Assembly: GCA_963707975.1 (NCBI GenBank)
Contig: OY970177.1
Location: 1,302,001 to 1,366,000 of the forward strand
Length of the DNA stretch: 64,000 bases
Direction: 5' to 3'
DNA from: CAVVXX01 sp963707975
GTDB taxonomy: Bacteria > Pseudomonadota > Alphaproteobacteria > Micropepsales > Micropepsaceae
Shown here piece after piece: positions 51,990-61,617 of the stretch (positions are counted from its first letter, which is position 1; every line of letters starts with the position of its first letter). The translations under genes and the position numbers were made by a program. The notes under the pieces are model-generated. The model was not told the origin of the DNA and did not search any database. It was given only the letters and a program-made list of their open reading frames with translations.

Positions 51990-53207
51990 ATGCCGTCATT
52001 GCCGCAGGGCTTTCTTAGCCGCGCCCTTGCCCGCATTCGGCCGGCCGCCACCGTGGCCATGAGCCAAAAAGCGCGCGAGCTGAAGGCGCAGGGGCGCGAT
52101 ATCATTGGCCTGGCGGCGGGTGAACCCGATTTCGACACGCCCGATAACATCAAGGAGGCTGCCATCGCCGCCATCCAGCGCGGCGAGACCAAATACACCA
52201 ACGTCGAAGGCATCAAGGAGCTCCGTGCGGCGGTGTCGCGGAAATTCAAGCGCGAAAACAATCTCGATTATGCGCCTAGCCAATGTTTTGTCGCGCCAGG
52301 GGGCAAGAGCGTGATCTATCACGCGCTGATGGCGACGCTTAATCCCGGCGACGAGGTGGTGATCGCTGCGCCCTATTGGGTGAGCTATCCCGACATCGTA
52401 GAGCTCGCCGGCGCTACGCCGAAAATCGTCGATACGCGGCTGGAAGACGGCTTCCGGCTGACCGCGGCCGCGCTGGAAAAGGCCATCACGCCGAAGACAA
52501 AGTGGTTCATCTTCAACCAGCCCTGCAATCCGACCGGTGCCTGCTATAGCCGCGATCAACTCAAGGCGCTGACCGATGTGCTGCTTCGCCATTCTCATGT
52601 GTGGACGCTCACCGATGACATGTACGAGCATCTGGTTTATGGCGGCTTCCGGGTTCACACCATCGCCGAAATCGAGCCCCGTCTTCACGAGCGCACGCTC
52701 ACCATGAACGGCGTGTCCAAGGCCTACGCCATGACCGGCTGGCGCATCGGCTATTGCGGTGGGCCGCTGGCGCTTATCCAGGCGATGGCCACGCTGCAAT
52801 CGCAAACGGTGTCGAATGCGAGCTCGGTATCGCAATGGGCGGCGGTGGAAGCGCTCGACGGCCCGCAGGATCATATCGTGCGGTTTCAGAAGGCCTTCGA
52901 AGGCCGGCGCGATCTGGTGGTCTCGATGCTCAACCAGGCGCGCGGGCTGGAGTGCCCCAAGCCCGAAGGCGCGTTCTATGTCTATCCCTCCATAGCCAAG
53001 CTGATCGGCAAGCAGGCGCCGTCGGGCAGGGTCATCGCCACGGACGAGGATTTCGTGAGCGAGCTGCTGGAAGCGGAAGACGTGGCCGCGGTGCCGGGCG
53101 CGGCCTTCGGTCTGTCGCCGTTTTTCCGCGTCTCTTACGCCACATCAAACGCGTTGCTCGAAGAAGCCTGCCACCGCATCCAGCGTTTTTGCGCGGAGTT
53201 GCGTTAG
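51990..53207 (+). CDS. aspC: Aspartate aminotransferase (class I, PLP-dependent)
   Basis: 405 residues. G-E-P-D-F-D-T-P near the front, F-N-Q-P-C-N-P-T-G (substrate-binding Asn), T-D-D-M-Y-E-H-L-V-Y (PLP-binding Asp and Tyr), S-K-A-Y-A-M-T-G-W-R-I-G-Y (Schiff-base Lys) and F-R-V-S-Y-A near the C-terminus (carboxylate-binding Arg). This is the subgroup-I beta form typical of alphaproteobacteria; some members also use prephenate. Its stop overlaps the stop of the convergent membrane-protein gene by four bases. Confidence 0.9.
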   Translation: MPSLPQGFLSRALARIRPAATVAMSQKARELKAQGRDIIGLAAGEPDFDTPDNIKEAAIAAIQRGETKYTNVEGIKELRAAVSRKFKRENNLDYAPSQCFVAPGGKSVIYHALMATLNPGDEVVIAAPYWVSYPDIVELAGATPKIVDTRLEDGFRLTAAALEKAITPKTKWFIFNQPCNPTGACYSRDQLKALTDVLLRHSHVWTLTDDMYEHLVYGGFRVHTIAEIEPRLHERTLTMNGVSKAYAMTGWRIGYCGGPLALIQAMATLQSQTVSNASSVSQWAAVEALDGPQDHIVRFQKAFEGRRDLVVSMLNQARGLECPKPEGAFYVYPSIAKLIGKQAPSGRVIATDEDFVSELLEAEDVAAVPGAAFGLSPFFRVSYATSNALLEEACHRIQRFCAELR

Positions 53208-55069
53208 GGCAGCTTGTCCTTCAGCACGCTGTATATTTCCACGACCTGTTCCTTGTCTGCCTTCGGGATGAGCTTAAGCCAGGCAGGCGGCCTATCGTCG
53301 TCCAGGCGCGCCATCAGGGAATCGTCGCCCCCCTGATCGAGATAGAAATCGTAATCAGGTGAGGGTATGCAGATCATCACATAGTCGATGCCGCGCTCGC
53401 GCAGAATATGCGCGCCCGCCTCGGGCTTGCTGGTAAACAGCTTGTAGCTGTCGATAATGCCGCGCGCGTTGCGGTGATAAGGCCCGCCGATCGCCGCGTC
53501 CCGCGAATAGGTCAGTACCGCAGGACCCTGATCAACCATGGCCGCCACGCGGCCCACGGGCAACGTGGCCAATTGCTTGATCGCGTCGCGCCCCATGCAT
53601 TGGCCCGCTTCGTTGCGCACCTCGCTTCTCTTTTTGACACTGGCTGCGCCTTCGATAAGGTAATGCCCGGCCATATCGAAAGCGATATTGCTGAAGACGA
53701 CGAGCGATATGATCGCGGTTCCGAATGCGATGAGCTGCGTGCGGGCATAGCGAGCGATCAAGAGCGCGATGGCGGCGCCGAGGCCGGGCAGAGTGCACAG
53801 CATGGCGAAGGGGACGCCGCGCACCTCGAAGCTGGTGATGATGAGCGCCGCGGCCGCGAAGACGCAGAGTATGATGGCGGCCTCGCGGTTCTCGCGCGGC
53901 ACCAGAAACACGGCGGCAATGGTCGCGGCGAAACCGACGCAGACGTAAACATAGGTCGCGAAAAACGCGCCCGGCTCATAGGACATCGTGCTGAAGGGAG
54001 AGAGCACTTCCTCGATGCGCGAGAGCCAGACGCGGTTAAGTTCAACATCGACATGTGCATAGGGGCCGGAGAGGCAATCGGGCCCTGTGACCCATGCCAC
54101 CGCAAACAGCACGACGCCAAGGCCGATAAAGGCAAGCACACGCCGGATCAGCGTCTTGCCCAGCGCAGGAATGAGCGTCAGCGTGGCAAGGCCCGCGCCA
54201 CCAACGATGGCGAGAATGGCGAAGAGAGCAGAATAAGTGTCGCAGGCCGTGCCCAGCCGTTCGATGGTGGAGGTCGCGCCTAGCAGCAAGGCGGCCGCCG
54301 TGCCCGCGAACACCAGGCCAAAATTGCGCACGGGCGCTGCGACGGCCGCGCCACGCGCGACCCAGAAATAACCTGCGGCCGCAGAAGTCAGCAGAAGAAA
54401 AGGCAAAGTTTCGAGCCCGATGGCAAGGCTTACCGCCGAGACCAGGCCCAGCCCGATTGCCGCGCCGGGGTAACACTCGAGATCGAGCAGGAACACCATG
54501 CCCCACAGCGTCAGCGCCATGTGCACGTTGTGATGATCGATGCTGCCGGGATCAAAATAACCGTTGACGTAAGCGCAGCTTACCGCCAGCAGCAGCGCCA
54601 TGATGCCGGCGGCATAACCCGCCAGCCGAACGCCAAGCTTTGCGACAGCGATGAAGCAGAACAGCAGCGGCAGCACCGGCCAGACATAAAGCGCGCCGGT
54701 TTCGGCGGCCGAAGGGCTCATCACCAGCCGGAACAGCAAAATCAGGCCGCCAATGCCGGCATCGATGATACGCGACCAGTGCATGGGCAGGCCATAAGGC
54801 GTGTTCATGCGGTATTGCGTGGTGTCGAACCAGGATTGCCCGGCAAGCCAATCGCGCACTTCCGAAAGCCGCATGGCGTCGTCGGTGGAAAGGAAGAGGG
54901 TGTGGGGGTGAAGCGCCACGCGCAGGATCATCGAGCTGGCCAACGCGGCCCAGAAGATCACCGCCAGCACCGTCAGGTTGAAGGGTTTTCCGGAAGGGAA
55001 AGCGGCCAACGGATTTTTGGAAAAAAGCTGCCTGTCCAAGACCCTGCCCCCCGCCATCGGCGCTTGCAT
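53204..55069 (-). CDS. Large membrane protein, STT3/PglB-like glycosyltransferase fold
   Basis: I start at ATG 55069 (GGGG just upstream); two earlier ATGs are possible. About 621 residues with a dozen or more membrane helices. D-D-A-M-R-L-S-E-V-R-D-W-L after the first helix, then M-H-W-S-R-I-I-D, and S-I-D-H-H-N-V-H in a later loop are features of GT-C enzymes related to oligosaccharyltransferases. The C-terminal 150 residues are soluble and probably periplasmic. Likely transfers a lipid-linked sugar to an envelope acceptor; which one is unknown. Divergent from the EF-G-like gene. Confidence 0.75.
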   Translation of the reverse strand: MQAPMAGGRVLDRQLFSKNPLAAFPSGKPFNLTVLAVIFWAALASSMILRVALHPHTLFLSTDDAMRLSEVRDWLAGQSWFDTTQYRMNTPYGLPMHWSRIIDAGIGGLILLFRLVMSPSAAETGALYVWPVLPLLFCFIAVAKLGVRLAGYAAGIMALLLAVSCAYVNGYFDPGSIDHHNVHMALTLWGMVFLLDLECYPGAAIGLGLVSAVSLAIGLETLPFLLLTSAAAGYFWVARGAAVAAPVRNFGLVFAGTAAALLLGATSTIERLGTACDTYSALFAILAIVGGAGLATLTLIPALGKTLIRRVLAFIGLGVVLFAVAWVTGPDCLSGPYAHVDVELNRVWLSRIEEVLSPFSTMSYEPGAFFATYVYVCVGFAATIAAVFLVPRENREAAIILCVFAAAALIITSFEVRGVPFAMLCTLPGLGAAIALLIARYARTQLIAFGTAIISLVVFSNIAFDMAGHYLIEGAASVKKRSEVRNEAGQCMGRDAIKQLATLPVGRVAAMVDQGPAVLTYSRDAAIGGPYHRNARGIIDSYKLFTSKPEAGAHILRERGIDYVMICIPSPDYDFYLDQGGDDSLMARLDDDRPPAWLKLIPKADKEQVVEIYSVLKDKLP

Positions 55070-55187
55070 CGCGCCCCCAAGAAGCGTGACCATAGGAGAC
55101 TGACAAGGGGCGCGCGACAGCCCGATCATTACGGGATGGCAAGAATGACGCGCGCCACCGGGCGGGGGCACAAGGGAGAGGAGCAAA

Positions 55188-57230
55188 ATGCCAAGAAAGA
55201 ATGGAGGAAGCGGGCCACGTACAGTGGCCCTGGTGGGACCTTACGGCAGCGGCAAGACGACGCTGCTGGAAAGCGTTTTGTCGGTCACCGGCGCGACCCA
55301 GCGCAAAGGTTCGGTTCCGGCCAAGAACACGGTGGGCAATTCGTCGCCCGAAGCGCGCGCCCGCCAGATGAGCGTGGAAGTGAATTGCGCCACCACGCGC
55401 TACATGGACGAAAGTTTCACCATTCTCGATTGCCCTGGCTCCATCGAATTTCTGCAGGAAGCGCTGAACGTGCTGCCAGGCGTGGATATGGCCGTCGTCG
55501 TGTGCGAGCCGGAATCCGCCAAGGCGGTGATGCTTCAGCCTTACCTGAAACGGTTGGCGGATTTGGGCATTCCGCATTTGCTGTTCGTCAACAAGATCGA
55601 CAAGGCGACGGGCGCTTTGCGCGAAATGCTGGCCGCGCTGCAGGAGGTTTCGGAGAAGCCGCTGGTGCTGCGCCAGATTCCCATCTGGGATAACGGCATC
55701 GTCACCGGTTTTGTCGATCTCGCGCTTGAGCGCGCCTATGTCTATCGCGAGCATGCGGCGTCGGAAATCGTCGAAATGAAGGGCGAAGTGAAGGCGCGCG
55801 AAGCAGAAGCGCGCTTCCAGATGCTGGAGAAGCTCGCCGATTACGACGAGCATCTGATGGAGGAATTGCTTTCGGATATCGCGCCGCCGCGCGACGAGAT
55901 TTTCGGCGATCTCACGCGCGAACAGAAGGAGGGCCTGATTGTGCCGGTGCTGATCGGCTCGGCCGAGCGCGACAACGGCATCCGCCGCCTGTTGAAATCC
56001 CTGCGCCATGACGCGCCCGATGTGGCCGACGCCGCCAAGCGTCTGGGCGCCGCCAAGGGCGACACGGTGGTGCGCATTCTCAAGACCTATCACACCGAGC
56101 GCGGCGGCAAGCTCAGTCTCGCGCGCGTGCTGTCTGGCTCGCTGAAGGACGGCGCCACGCTCCACCGCGCCGACGGCTCGGATGTGCGCGTGGGCGGCCT
56201 TTTCACGCTTAAGGGAATGGAACAGAGCAAACTTACTGAAGCGAGATCGGGCGACACGGTGGCGCTGGGTCGGCTGGAATCCGTTGGCACCGGTGAAACC
56301 TTGAGCGCCTCGAAGGGCAACGCGAAATCGACGGTGCCGATGGAAGTGCTGACGCCGGTTTATGGCCTTGCCATCACGGCCGCCGACCGCAAGGACGAGG
56401 TGAAGCTGACCGCAGCCATCGCCAAATTGCGCGAAGAAGATCCCTCGCTCAGTTTCGAGCAGAGCGCCGAGCTGCATCAGATGGCGTTATGGGGGCAGGG
56501 TGAAATTCATTTGAAGGTGGGGGTGGAGAAGCTTGCCTCCAAATACGGCCTCAAGCTCAACACCAGCCATCCGCAGGTGCCCTACAAGGAAACTATCCGC
56601 AAGCCAACCACGCAGCGCGGCCGCCACAAGCATCAGACGGGCGGCCACGGCCAGTTCGGCGACGTGGTGCTGGAGATCAAGCCGCGCCCGCGCGGCGCGG
56701 GCTTCGAATTCCTGGATGAGATCACCGGCGGCGTGGTGCCGAAGAATTTCATTCCCTCTGTGGAGAAGGGCGTGGTCGCCTTCCTGCAAAAAGGGCCTCT
56801 CGGCTTCCCCGTGGTCGATCTCAGCGTCGCGCTGACCGACGGCTCGTACCACACGGTCGATTCATCGGACGCGGCGTTTCAGACGGCCGCCCGCATCGCC
56901 ATGACCGAAGGCATGCCCAATTGCTCGCCGGTGCTGTTGGAGCCCGTCATGCATGTGAAAATTCACGTGCCGTCGGACGCCACCGCGCAGGCCAACGCGC
57001 TGGTGTCGGGGCGGCGTGGGCGGATTTTGGGGTTCGATTCGCGCGCGGGCTGGAAAGGCTGGGACACGGTCGAGGCACAGATGCCGCAATCGGAATTGCA
57101 CAATCTTGTCATCGAGCTGCGCTCGGCGACCCAAGGCGTCGGCACCTACGAGATGAAATTCGATCATCTGGCCGAACTTACCGGCAAGCTTGCCGAGCAG
57201 GTTGTGGAGAAACGCAAAGCGGCTGCGTAG
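55188..57230 (+). CDS. Elongation factor G-like GTPase (EF-G2 / FusA-like)
   Basis: 680 residues. G1 motif G-P-Y-G-S-G-K-T (residues 17-24), G3 D-C-P-G, G4 N-K-I-D, then the EF-G domains II-V ending in E-M-K-F-D-H-L-A-E-L. G-R-H-K-H-Q-T-G-G-H-G-Q-F marks domain IV. The G3 motif is D-C-P-G where EF-G has D-T-P-G, and the G2 stretch is altered, which fits the EF-G-like (often annotated fusA-like) paralogue, not the housekeeping EF-G. Its role in translation is not settled; a second, conventional fusA should exist elsewhere. Confidence 0.88.
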   Translation: MPRKNGGSGPRTVALVGPYGSGKTTLLESVLSVTGATQRKGSVPAKNTVGNSSPEARARQMSVEVNCATTRYMDESFTILDCPGSIEFLQEALNVLPGVDMAVVVCEPESAKAVMLQPYLKRLADLGIPHLLFVNKIDKATGALREMLAALQEVSEKPLVLRQIPIWDNGIVTGFVDLALERAYVYREHAASEIVEMKGEVKAREAEARFQMLEKLADYDEHLMEELLSDIAPPRDEIFGDLTREQKEGLIVPVLIGSAERDNGIRRLLKSLRHDAPDVADAAKRLGAAKGDTVVRILKTYHTERGGKLSLARVLSGSLKDGATLHRADGSDVRVGGLFTLKGMEQSKLTEARSGDTVALGRLESVGTGETLSASKGNAKSTVPMEVLTPVYGLAITAADRKDEVKLTAAIAKLREEDPSLSFEQSAELHQMALWGQGEIHLKVGVEKLASKYGLKLNTSHPQVPYKETIRKPTTQRGRHKHQTGGHGQFGDVVLEIKPRPRGAGFEFLDEITGGVVPKNFIPSVEKGVVAFLQKGPLGFPVVDLSVALTDGSYHTVDSSDAAFQTAARIAMTEGMPNCSPVLLEPVMHVKIHVPSDATAQANALVSGRRGRILGFDSRAGWKGWDTVEAQMPQSELHNLVIELRSATQGVGTYEMKFDHLAELTGKLAEQVVEKRKAAA

Positions 57231-57340
57231 CCCCCTCCGCCTCGCTTCGCTCGGCACCTCCCCCAACGGGGGAGCATTAAAAAATAATGTCATCCTCCCC
57301 CACTGGGGGAGGTGTTGCCCGTAGGGCGACGGAGGGGGCT
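57229..57340. repeat. GC-rich double hairpin repeat between convergent genes
   Basis: The 110 nt between the EF-G-like gene and trxB are two facing copies of an alphaproteobacterial intergenic repeat: GCCCCCTCCGCC...ACCTCCCCC on the left, and the complement GGGGGAGG...CGGAGGGGGC on the right. Inner arms CTCCCCC and GGGGGAG form further stems. It fills the whole gap and probably ends transcription from both sides. It belongs to a REP-like family that I expect elsewhere in the genome. Confidence 0.75.
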
Positions 57341-58284
57341 CAGTGTCCCGCCGCTAAAAACTTCTCAACTTCCAGCGCGGCCATGCAGCCCATACCGGCC
57401 GCCGTCACCGCCTGGCGGAAAATTTTGTCCTTCACATCGCCCGCTGCATAAACGCCTGCAACGCTGGTGCTGGTGGAATCATGCGCGGTTCGGATATAGC
57501 CCTCTTGGTCCATATCCAGTTGCCCACGGAAGATTTCAGTGGCGGGCACATGCCCGATGGCGATGAACAGGCCTTCGGCATCGAGCGTAGAAATCTCGCC
57601 GGTCTTCAGATTGCGCACGCGCACGCCGGTAACAGCCTTGGGCTCGCCGCCGCCAAGCACTTCTTCCACCACGCTGTCCCACACCATGCGCGTCTTGGGG
57701 TTTTTGTCGAAGCGCATCTGGTTGGTCTTGTCGGCGCGCAATTCATCGCGGCGATGGACGAGAGCGACATCGGTGGCGAAATTGGTGAGGAAGAGCGCTT
57801 CCTCGACCGCGGTGTTGCCGCCGCCGACGACCACCACCTTCTTGCCCTTGAAGAAAAACCCGTCGCAGGTGGCGCAGGCCGAAACGCCATAGCCCTTGAA
57901 CTTGTATTCGCTCGGCAAGCCCAGCCATTTCGCCTGCGCGCCGGTCGCGATGATGAGTGCGTCCGCCGTGTAGCGCGTGCCGCTATCGCCTGTGAGCGTA
58001 AATGGGCGCTTGGCGAGATCGGCCGAGGCGATGGTGTCCTGCACCAGCTTGGTGCCGACGTGCTCGGCTTGGGCTTGCATCTGCTCCATCAGCCAGGGGC
58101 CCTGGATGGCGCCGGCGAAGCCCGGATAGTTTTCCACCTCGGTGGTGATGGTGAGCTGGCCGCCCGGTTGCAGGCCCACGATCATCGTGGGCTCCAGCAT
58201 GGCGCGCGCGGCATAGATGGCCGCCGTGCAGCCGGCCGGGCCTGAGCCCAGAATGACCACTTTGGAATGAAGGGAATCAGTCAT
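57340..58284 (-). CDS. trxB: Thioredoxin reductase
   Basis: I start at ATG 58284; a GTG three codons earlier is possible. 314 residues. FAD motif G-S-G-P-A-G at the front, Q-P-G-G-Q-L, redox-active C-A-T-C-D-G (about 138-143), NADPH motif G-G-G-N-T-A, H-R-R-D-E and Y-A-A-G-D-V-K near the C-terminus. Passes electrons from NADPH to thioredoxin. The start is directly after the stop of the ELM1-family gene on the same strand, so the two are co-transcribed. Confidence 0.95.
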   Translation of the reverse strand: MTDSLHSKVVILGSGPAGCTAAIYAARAMLEPTMIVGLQPGGQLTITTEVENYPGFAGAIQGPWLMEQMQAQAEHVGTKLVQDTIASADLAKRPFTLTGDSGTRYTADALIIATGAQAKWLGLPSEYKFKGYGVSACATCDGFFFKGKKVVVVGGGNTAVEEALFLTNFATDVALVHRRDELRADKTNQMRFDKNPKTRMVWDSVVEEVLGGGEPKAVTGVRVRNLKTGEISTLDAEGLFIAIGHVPATEIFRGQLDMDQEGYIRTAHDSTSTSVAGVYAAGDVKDKIFRQAVTAAGMGCMAALEVEKFLAAGH

Positions 58285-58293
58285 CGTCACCAC

Positions 58294-59279
58294 TCAAGCG
58301 TTGATATCGGAAGACGCGGGCGAAAGGTCAAGCAACCTTTTTATCTCCTCCGCCGCGCGGCCCGTTTCGTCGAGAGGTGGATAAGTCCATTGCTCGATCG
58401 CGCCCTTGAAGGGCCGCGCTACGCCGCGGGCGATCGGCGATTGCTGAAAACGGCGGGATTTTTCCGTGGAGCCCAGTAGCATGAAGATATGGACGGGTTT
58501 TCCGGTTGAACCCGCTTCGCAGGCCATGTTGATCGAATCGGCAGTGACGAGAATCGCATCCGCCCAGGCAAACAGGCCGAGATAGGGATTGGCCTCCGCA
58601 CCATCCCAGAAATAATAATTCGCGCCGGCCAGCTCCGCGCGCAGGATGGAAATTATTTCCACTGATGTGCGGCGCGAAGGAGTGATCATCAGGCTGGCAT
58701 TGGCGGCAATTTGTTTGAGCGCGCGCGCGAGTTCGTGTGCTTCGGCAGAGCCCAGGCGGCCATGCGTTTTGCTGGTGCCACCGATCAGCACGGCTACGCG
58801 GGGACTGCGCAGCGGCGAAAACAGGCCCGCAAATTCGTTATGCGCTTCCGCAAGCCGCTTTGGCGAAATGCGGTTCGGGCTGCCGATGATGGGGAAAATA
58901 TGTGGGCCCGAGATATCATCGTGGTCTGGCGGGATCACCAAATCGAAATTTTTCACATCGATGCGTGGGTTCTGGCATTGCACGGTGATGGTGCGTCCGC
59001 CGCTTGCGTGTTTGACGCCAAGCGAGAACGCAATGCTCTGCCGCCCGCAGCCAATGAAGAGACGCGGCCAGGGCGGTTCGAGCCGGTTCGCGCCTGCCTT
59101 CTGATGGTTGAACGGCGAGCCGGAACCATGCGGCCAAGCCAACGCCATGGCGCTGAAACCTCAAGCCTGATCTGGCGCATGGGCAGATCTAGCCGCTCGG
59201 CAAAGCCCAAACACTGGTTTTCCATTCCGGCCGTACCTTGGGTGACAATCCAGCAGGTGTTTTGGAATGGGGCGGTCAT
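58294..59279 (-). pseudogene. ELM1-family protein, split by one frameshift
   Basis: The natural start is ATG 59279 (M-T-A-P-F-Q-N-T-C-W-I-V-T-Q-G-T-A-G-M-E), with the family's G-M-E-N-Q-C-L-G and A-P-W-R-W-L. Near 59135-59145 the frame changes; the rest, open from 59148, has W-P-R-L-F-I-G-C-G-R-Q-S, V-L-I-G-G-T-S-K-T-H-G and V-T-A-D-S-I-N-M-A-C-E-A-G-S-T-G-K-P-V. ELM1-type proteins have a glycosyltransferase-B-like fold; the plant members act in mitochondrial fission, the bacterial role is unknown. Full length would be about 328 residues. A shorter start at 59148 would lose the conserved front. Confidence 0.75.
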
Positions 59280-59367
59280 AATCGTTCTTATACTCGAAAT
59301 ATTATTGCTGTGGGCCTGAGGCGGGAGTTTAATAACGTACCCCCGCGATCCCGTCCAAAGGTCCGCT

Positions 59368-59847
59368 ATGGAACGCCACAAGCTCGATGCCATTGACCTC
59401 AGGATTCTGTCAGAGCTGCAAACGGACGGGCGCATTACCAATGTCGAGCTGTCGCGCCGGGCAAAGATCACTGCGCCGCCCTGCCTGCGCCGCGTGCGTT
59501 CGCTGGAGAAGGCGGGTTACATCCGCGGTTATCACGCCGATCTCGAAGTCAAGAAACTTGGCTATGAGATGATGGCGTTCGCGTTTGTGGGGCTTGCCAG
59601 CCAGGCCAAAAGCGACATCGAAGCCTTCGAGGAGCAGATACGCTCCTGGCCCATCGTGCGCGAATGCCACATGCTCTCGGGCGAGGTGGATTTCCTGCTC
59701 AAATGCGTGGCGCACGATTTGTCCGAATTTCAATCTTTCGTAACCGAGAAACTGACCGCCGCGAAAAACGTGGCCAGCGTGAAAACCGCGCTGGCTATTC
59801 GCCCGACGAAACACCAATTCGGCGTGCCTGTGGAAGTGCCGCGCTAA
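59368..59847 (+). CDS. Lrp/AsnC-family transcriptional regulator
   Basis: 159 residues. The N-terminal winged helix-turn-helix is L-D-A-I-D-L-R-I-L-S-E-L-Q-T-D-G-R-I-T, L-S-R-R-A-K-I-T-A-P-P-C-L-R-R-V-R, and G-Y-I-R-G-Y-H-A-D-L; the C-terminal AsnC/RAM ligand-binding domain has C-H-M-L-S-G-E-V-D-F-L-L. Such regulators sense amino acids and often control neighbouring or amino-acid genes. It is divergent from the ELM1/trxB pair and convergent with the Kdo hydroxylase gene. Target unknown. Confidence 0.93.
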   Translation: MERHKLDAIDLRILSELQTDGRITNVELSRRAKITAPPCLRRVRSLEKAGYIRGYHADLEVKKLGYEMMAFAFVGLASQAKSDIEAFEEQIRSWPIVRECHMLSGEVDFLLKCVAHDLSEFQSFVTEKLTAAKNVASVKTALAIRPTKHQFGVPVEVPR

Positions 59848-59848
59848 A

Positions 59849-60754
59849 TCAGCCGAGCCGCCGCGCCGCCAGCCGCTCGAGCACGCGCAAGGGCGAACGG
59901 GCCTCATTTTCCATCGCGCTTACGGGCAGATAAAAGGTCTGCTCGAACATGTACTGGCCACCCATGGCCGCGTGCGAGGTCATGTCTGTGAAGACAAGCC
60001 AGGTCGAACGCGGCGGGAAATGGAATTCGTTCTGCACCACGCGGGCCTGATAGTCATCGTCCGCTTTCATCGTGTCGTGCAGGTTCAGCATCATGTGATC
60101 GTAATCGGTGCGCTTGCCCTTGGTTATGCGGGCGGCTTTGAGCAGCCACGCGGCGCCCGGCGCCTGTCTCGGCAGGCCCGGCACGAAATTGCCAGCCATC
60201 TCTTCGAACGGCGCGCCCAGCCGCCAGTGACGGCCCTTGCCATCGCGGTTGACATTGGTGAATACGCGCAGGATACGCCGTCCGCCTGTGGGTGTGGACT
60301 GGAAGGCATCGATGTGCAGTCGCGTGTCGTCCTTACGCGCACTGATGGAGCGATTCTTTATTTCTACGGGGCGGAAACTGGTGCGGCCTGGTTCCAGCGC
60401 AGACCCGTAACGCGGCAGCAGAGTTATTACCAGCTTGCGCGAATATTCGTAGTAGCGCCGCATCATTTCGGTGATGGCGGCGATGTCTGATTCGCTTCCC
60501 ACCGCGCCTTTCACTTTGCCGGTTATGGCATCGAAGCTGACGTTCTTCGCGCGCGCATCGGCGGTGGCGGGCGTGAGAAAGCGTTCTTCTTTTCTGGCCA
60601 GATCGAAGGCAAGGCGGGGGAAATAGAGCACCTTACCGCCTTCCAGCGCTTCGACGGCGGTAGCGCGCATGTTGGTGCTGACAGGGCCCTGCCAGGAAAT
60701 CGCGTCCAAAGTCTCGATGACCTGGGAAATATCGCGGGAGGGCTTGGTGTCCAT
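59849..60754 (-). CDS. Kdo hydroxylase family protein (KdoO-like dioxygenase)
   Basis: 301 residues. R-L-H-I-D-A-F (metal-binding H-x-D), R-V-F-T-N-V-N, and near the C-terminus T-D-M-T-S-H-A-A-M-G-G-Q-Y-M-F-E-Q-T-F with the third metal His and 2-oxoglutarate-binding region fit the Fe(II)/2-oxoglutarate enzyme KdoO, which hydroxylates Kdo in lipopolysaccharide. No signal peptide, so it acts at the cytoplasmic face. Single gene; its stop is two bases from the Lrp/AsnC stop. Confidence 0.85.
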   Translation of the reverse strand: MDTKPSRDISQVIETLDAISWQGPVSTNMRATAVEALEGGKVLYFPRLAFDLARKEERFLTPATADARAKNVSFDAITGKVKGAVGSESDIAAITEMMRRYYEYSRKLVITLLPRYGSALEPGRTSFRPVEIKNRSISARKDDTRLHIDAFQSTPTGGRRILRVFTNVNRDGKGRHWRLGAPFEEMAGNFVPGLPRQAPGAAWLLKAARITKGKRTDYDHMMLNLHDTMKADDDYQARVVQNEFHFPPRSTWLVFTDMTSHAAMGGQYMFEQTFYLPVSAMENEARSPLRVLERLAARRLG

Positions 60755-60825
60755 CGCGGAAGCCTTAACTAAGATGGGCCTGTCTGCGCGATCACCCTAG
60801 CGGGCTGCCGAATGCATTGGCAAGT

Positions 60826-61467
60826 TCATTGCACGTCGGGTTGTCTCGACGGGTGCGCGCTGGCGAATGCGGACAGCGTATTACAGTTCTCCACCACTTG
60901 CATCACTTCGGGATAGGGCGCGAGATCGAGCTTGAAACGCTGGGCGGTGAACACCTGCGGCACCAGATAGGCGTCGGCGATGGTGGGCGCGGAGCCGAAG
61001 CAGAAATTATTTCGCGTTTTGTCCGCCCGCAATTGCGCCTCGATGGCATCGAATCCCGCCTTCAGCCAGTGCGCCGCCCAGGCGTTGATGCCATCCGTGT
61101 GCTGGCCGAATTCACCGTGCAAATAATTGGTGACGCGCAGATTATTGAGCGGGTGCATGTCGCAGCCGACGATGGCCGCAAGCGCCCGCACGCGGGCGCG
61201 AGCCACCGGATCCTTAGGCAGCAGCGGCGGGGAAGGGTGTGTTTCATCCAGATATTCGATGATGGCCGGCGATTGCGCGATACGCACGCCGTCAACTTCC
61301 AGAACCGGCACCCCCATCATCGGATTGATGGTGGCGAATTCGGCCGCGCGCTGTTCGCCCCTGATAAGGCTGATGGCCACATATTCGTATTTGAGGCCCT
61401 TGAGGTTGAGCACGATGCGGGTGCGGTACGAGGTGCCGCTGCGAAAATAGTTGTACAGTTTCATCAT
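60826..61467 (-). CDS. maiA: Maleylacetoacetate isomerase (zeta-class glutathione S-transferase)
   Basis: 213 residues. Zeta-GST signature S-G-T-S-Y-R-T-R-I (residues 10-18, binds glutathione), V-P-V-L-E-V-D-G, I-A-Q-S-P-A-I-I-E-Y-L-D-E-T and D-M-H-P-L-N-N-L-R-V. Converts maleylacetoacetate to fumarylacetoacetate in the homogentisate pathway of tyrosine breakdown. The dioxygenase gene hmgA starts 1.9 kb away at 63361 on the other strand; the final hydrolase is not in the window. Confidence 0.93.
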   Translation of the reverse strand: MMKLYNYFRSGTSYRTRIVLNLKGLKYEYVAISLIRGEQRAAEFATINPMMGVPVLEVDGVRIAQSPAIIEYLDETHPSPPLLPKDPVARARVRALAAIVGCDMHPLNNLRVTNYLHGEFGQHTDGINAWAAHWLKAGFDAIEAQLRADKTRNNFCFGSAPTIADAYLVPQVFTAQRFKLDLAPYPEVMQVVENCNTLSAFASAHPSRQPDVQ

Positions 61468-61617
61468 GGGGCAGGGTCCATTTTAGCGGGGTAACTATAC
61501 GCAGGAGCAGGCGCGGAAAGCGCGGCCGATTGCGCTCCATTGCTTTTGCAATTCATTCTCATTATACGCTTGATCTTGAGCGATAACCTCACGGATAGAC
61601 AGGACAAAATTGCCAAA

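Noticed and set aside
51996..52874. 292-codon leftward frame under the aspartate aminotransferase
   Set aside because: Antisense shadow, no motifs.
54552..56477. 641-codon leftward frame under the EF-G-like gene
   Set aside because: Antisense shadow; it overlaps two well-supported genes and has His/Arg-rich chance composition.
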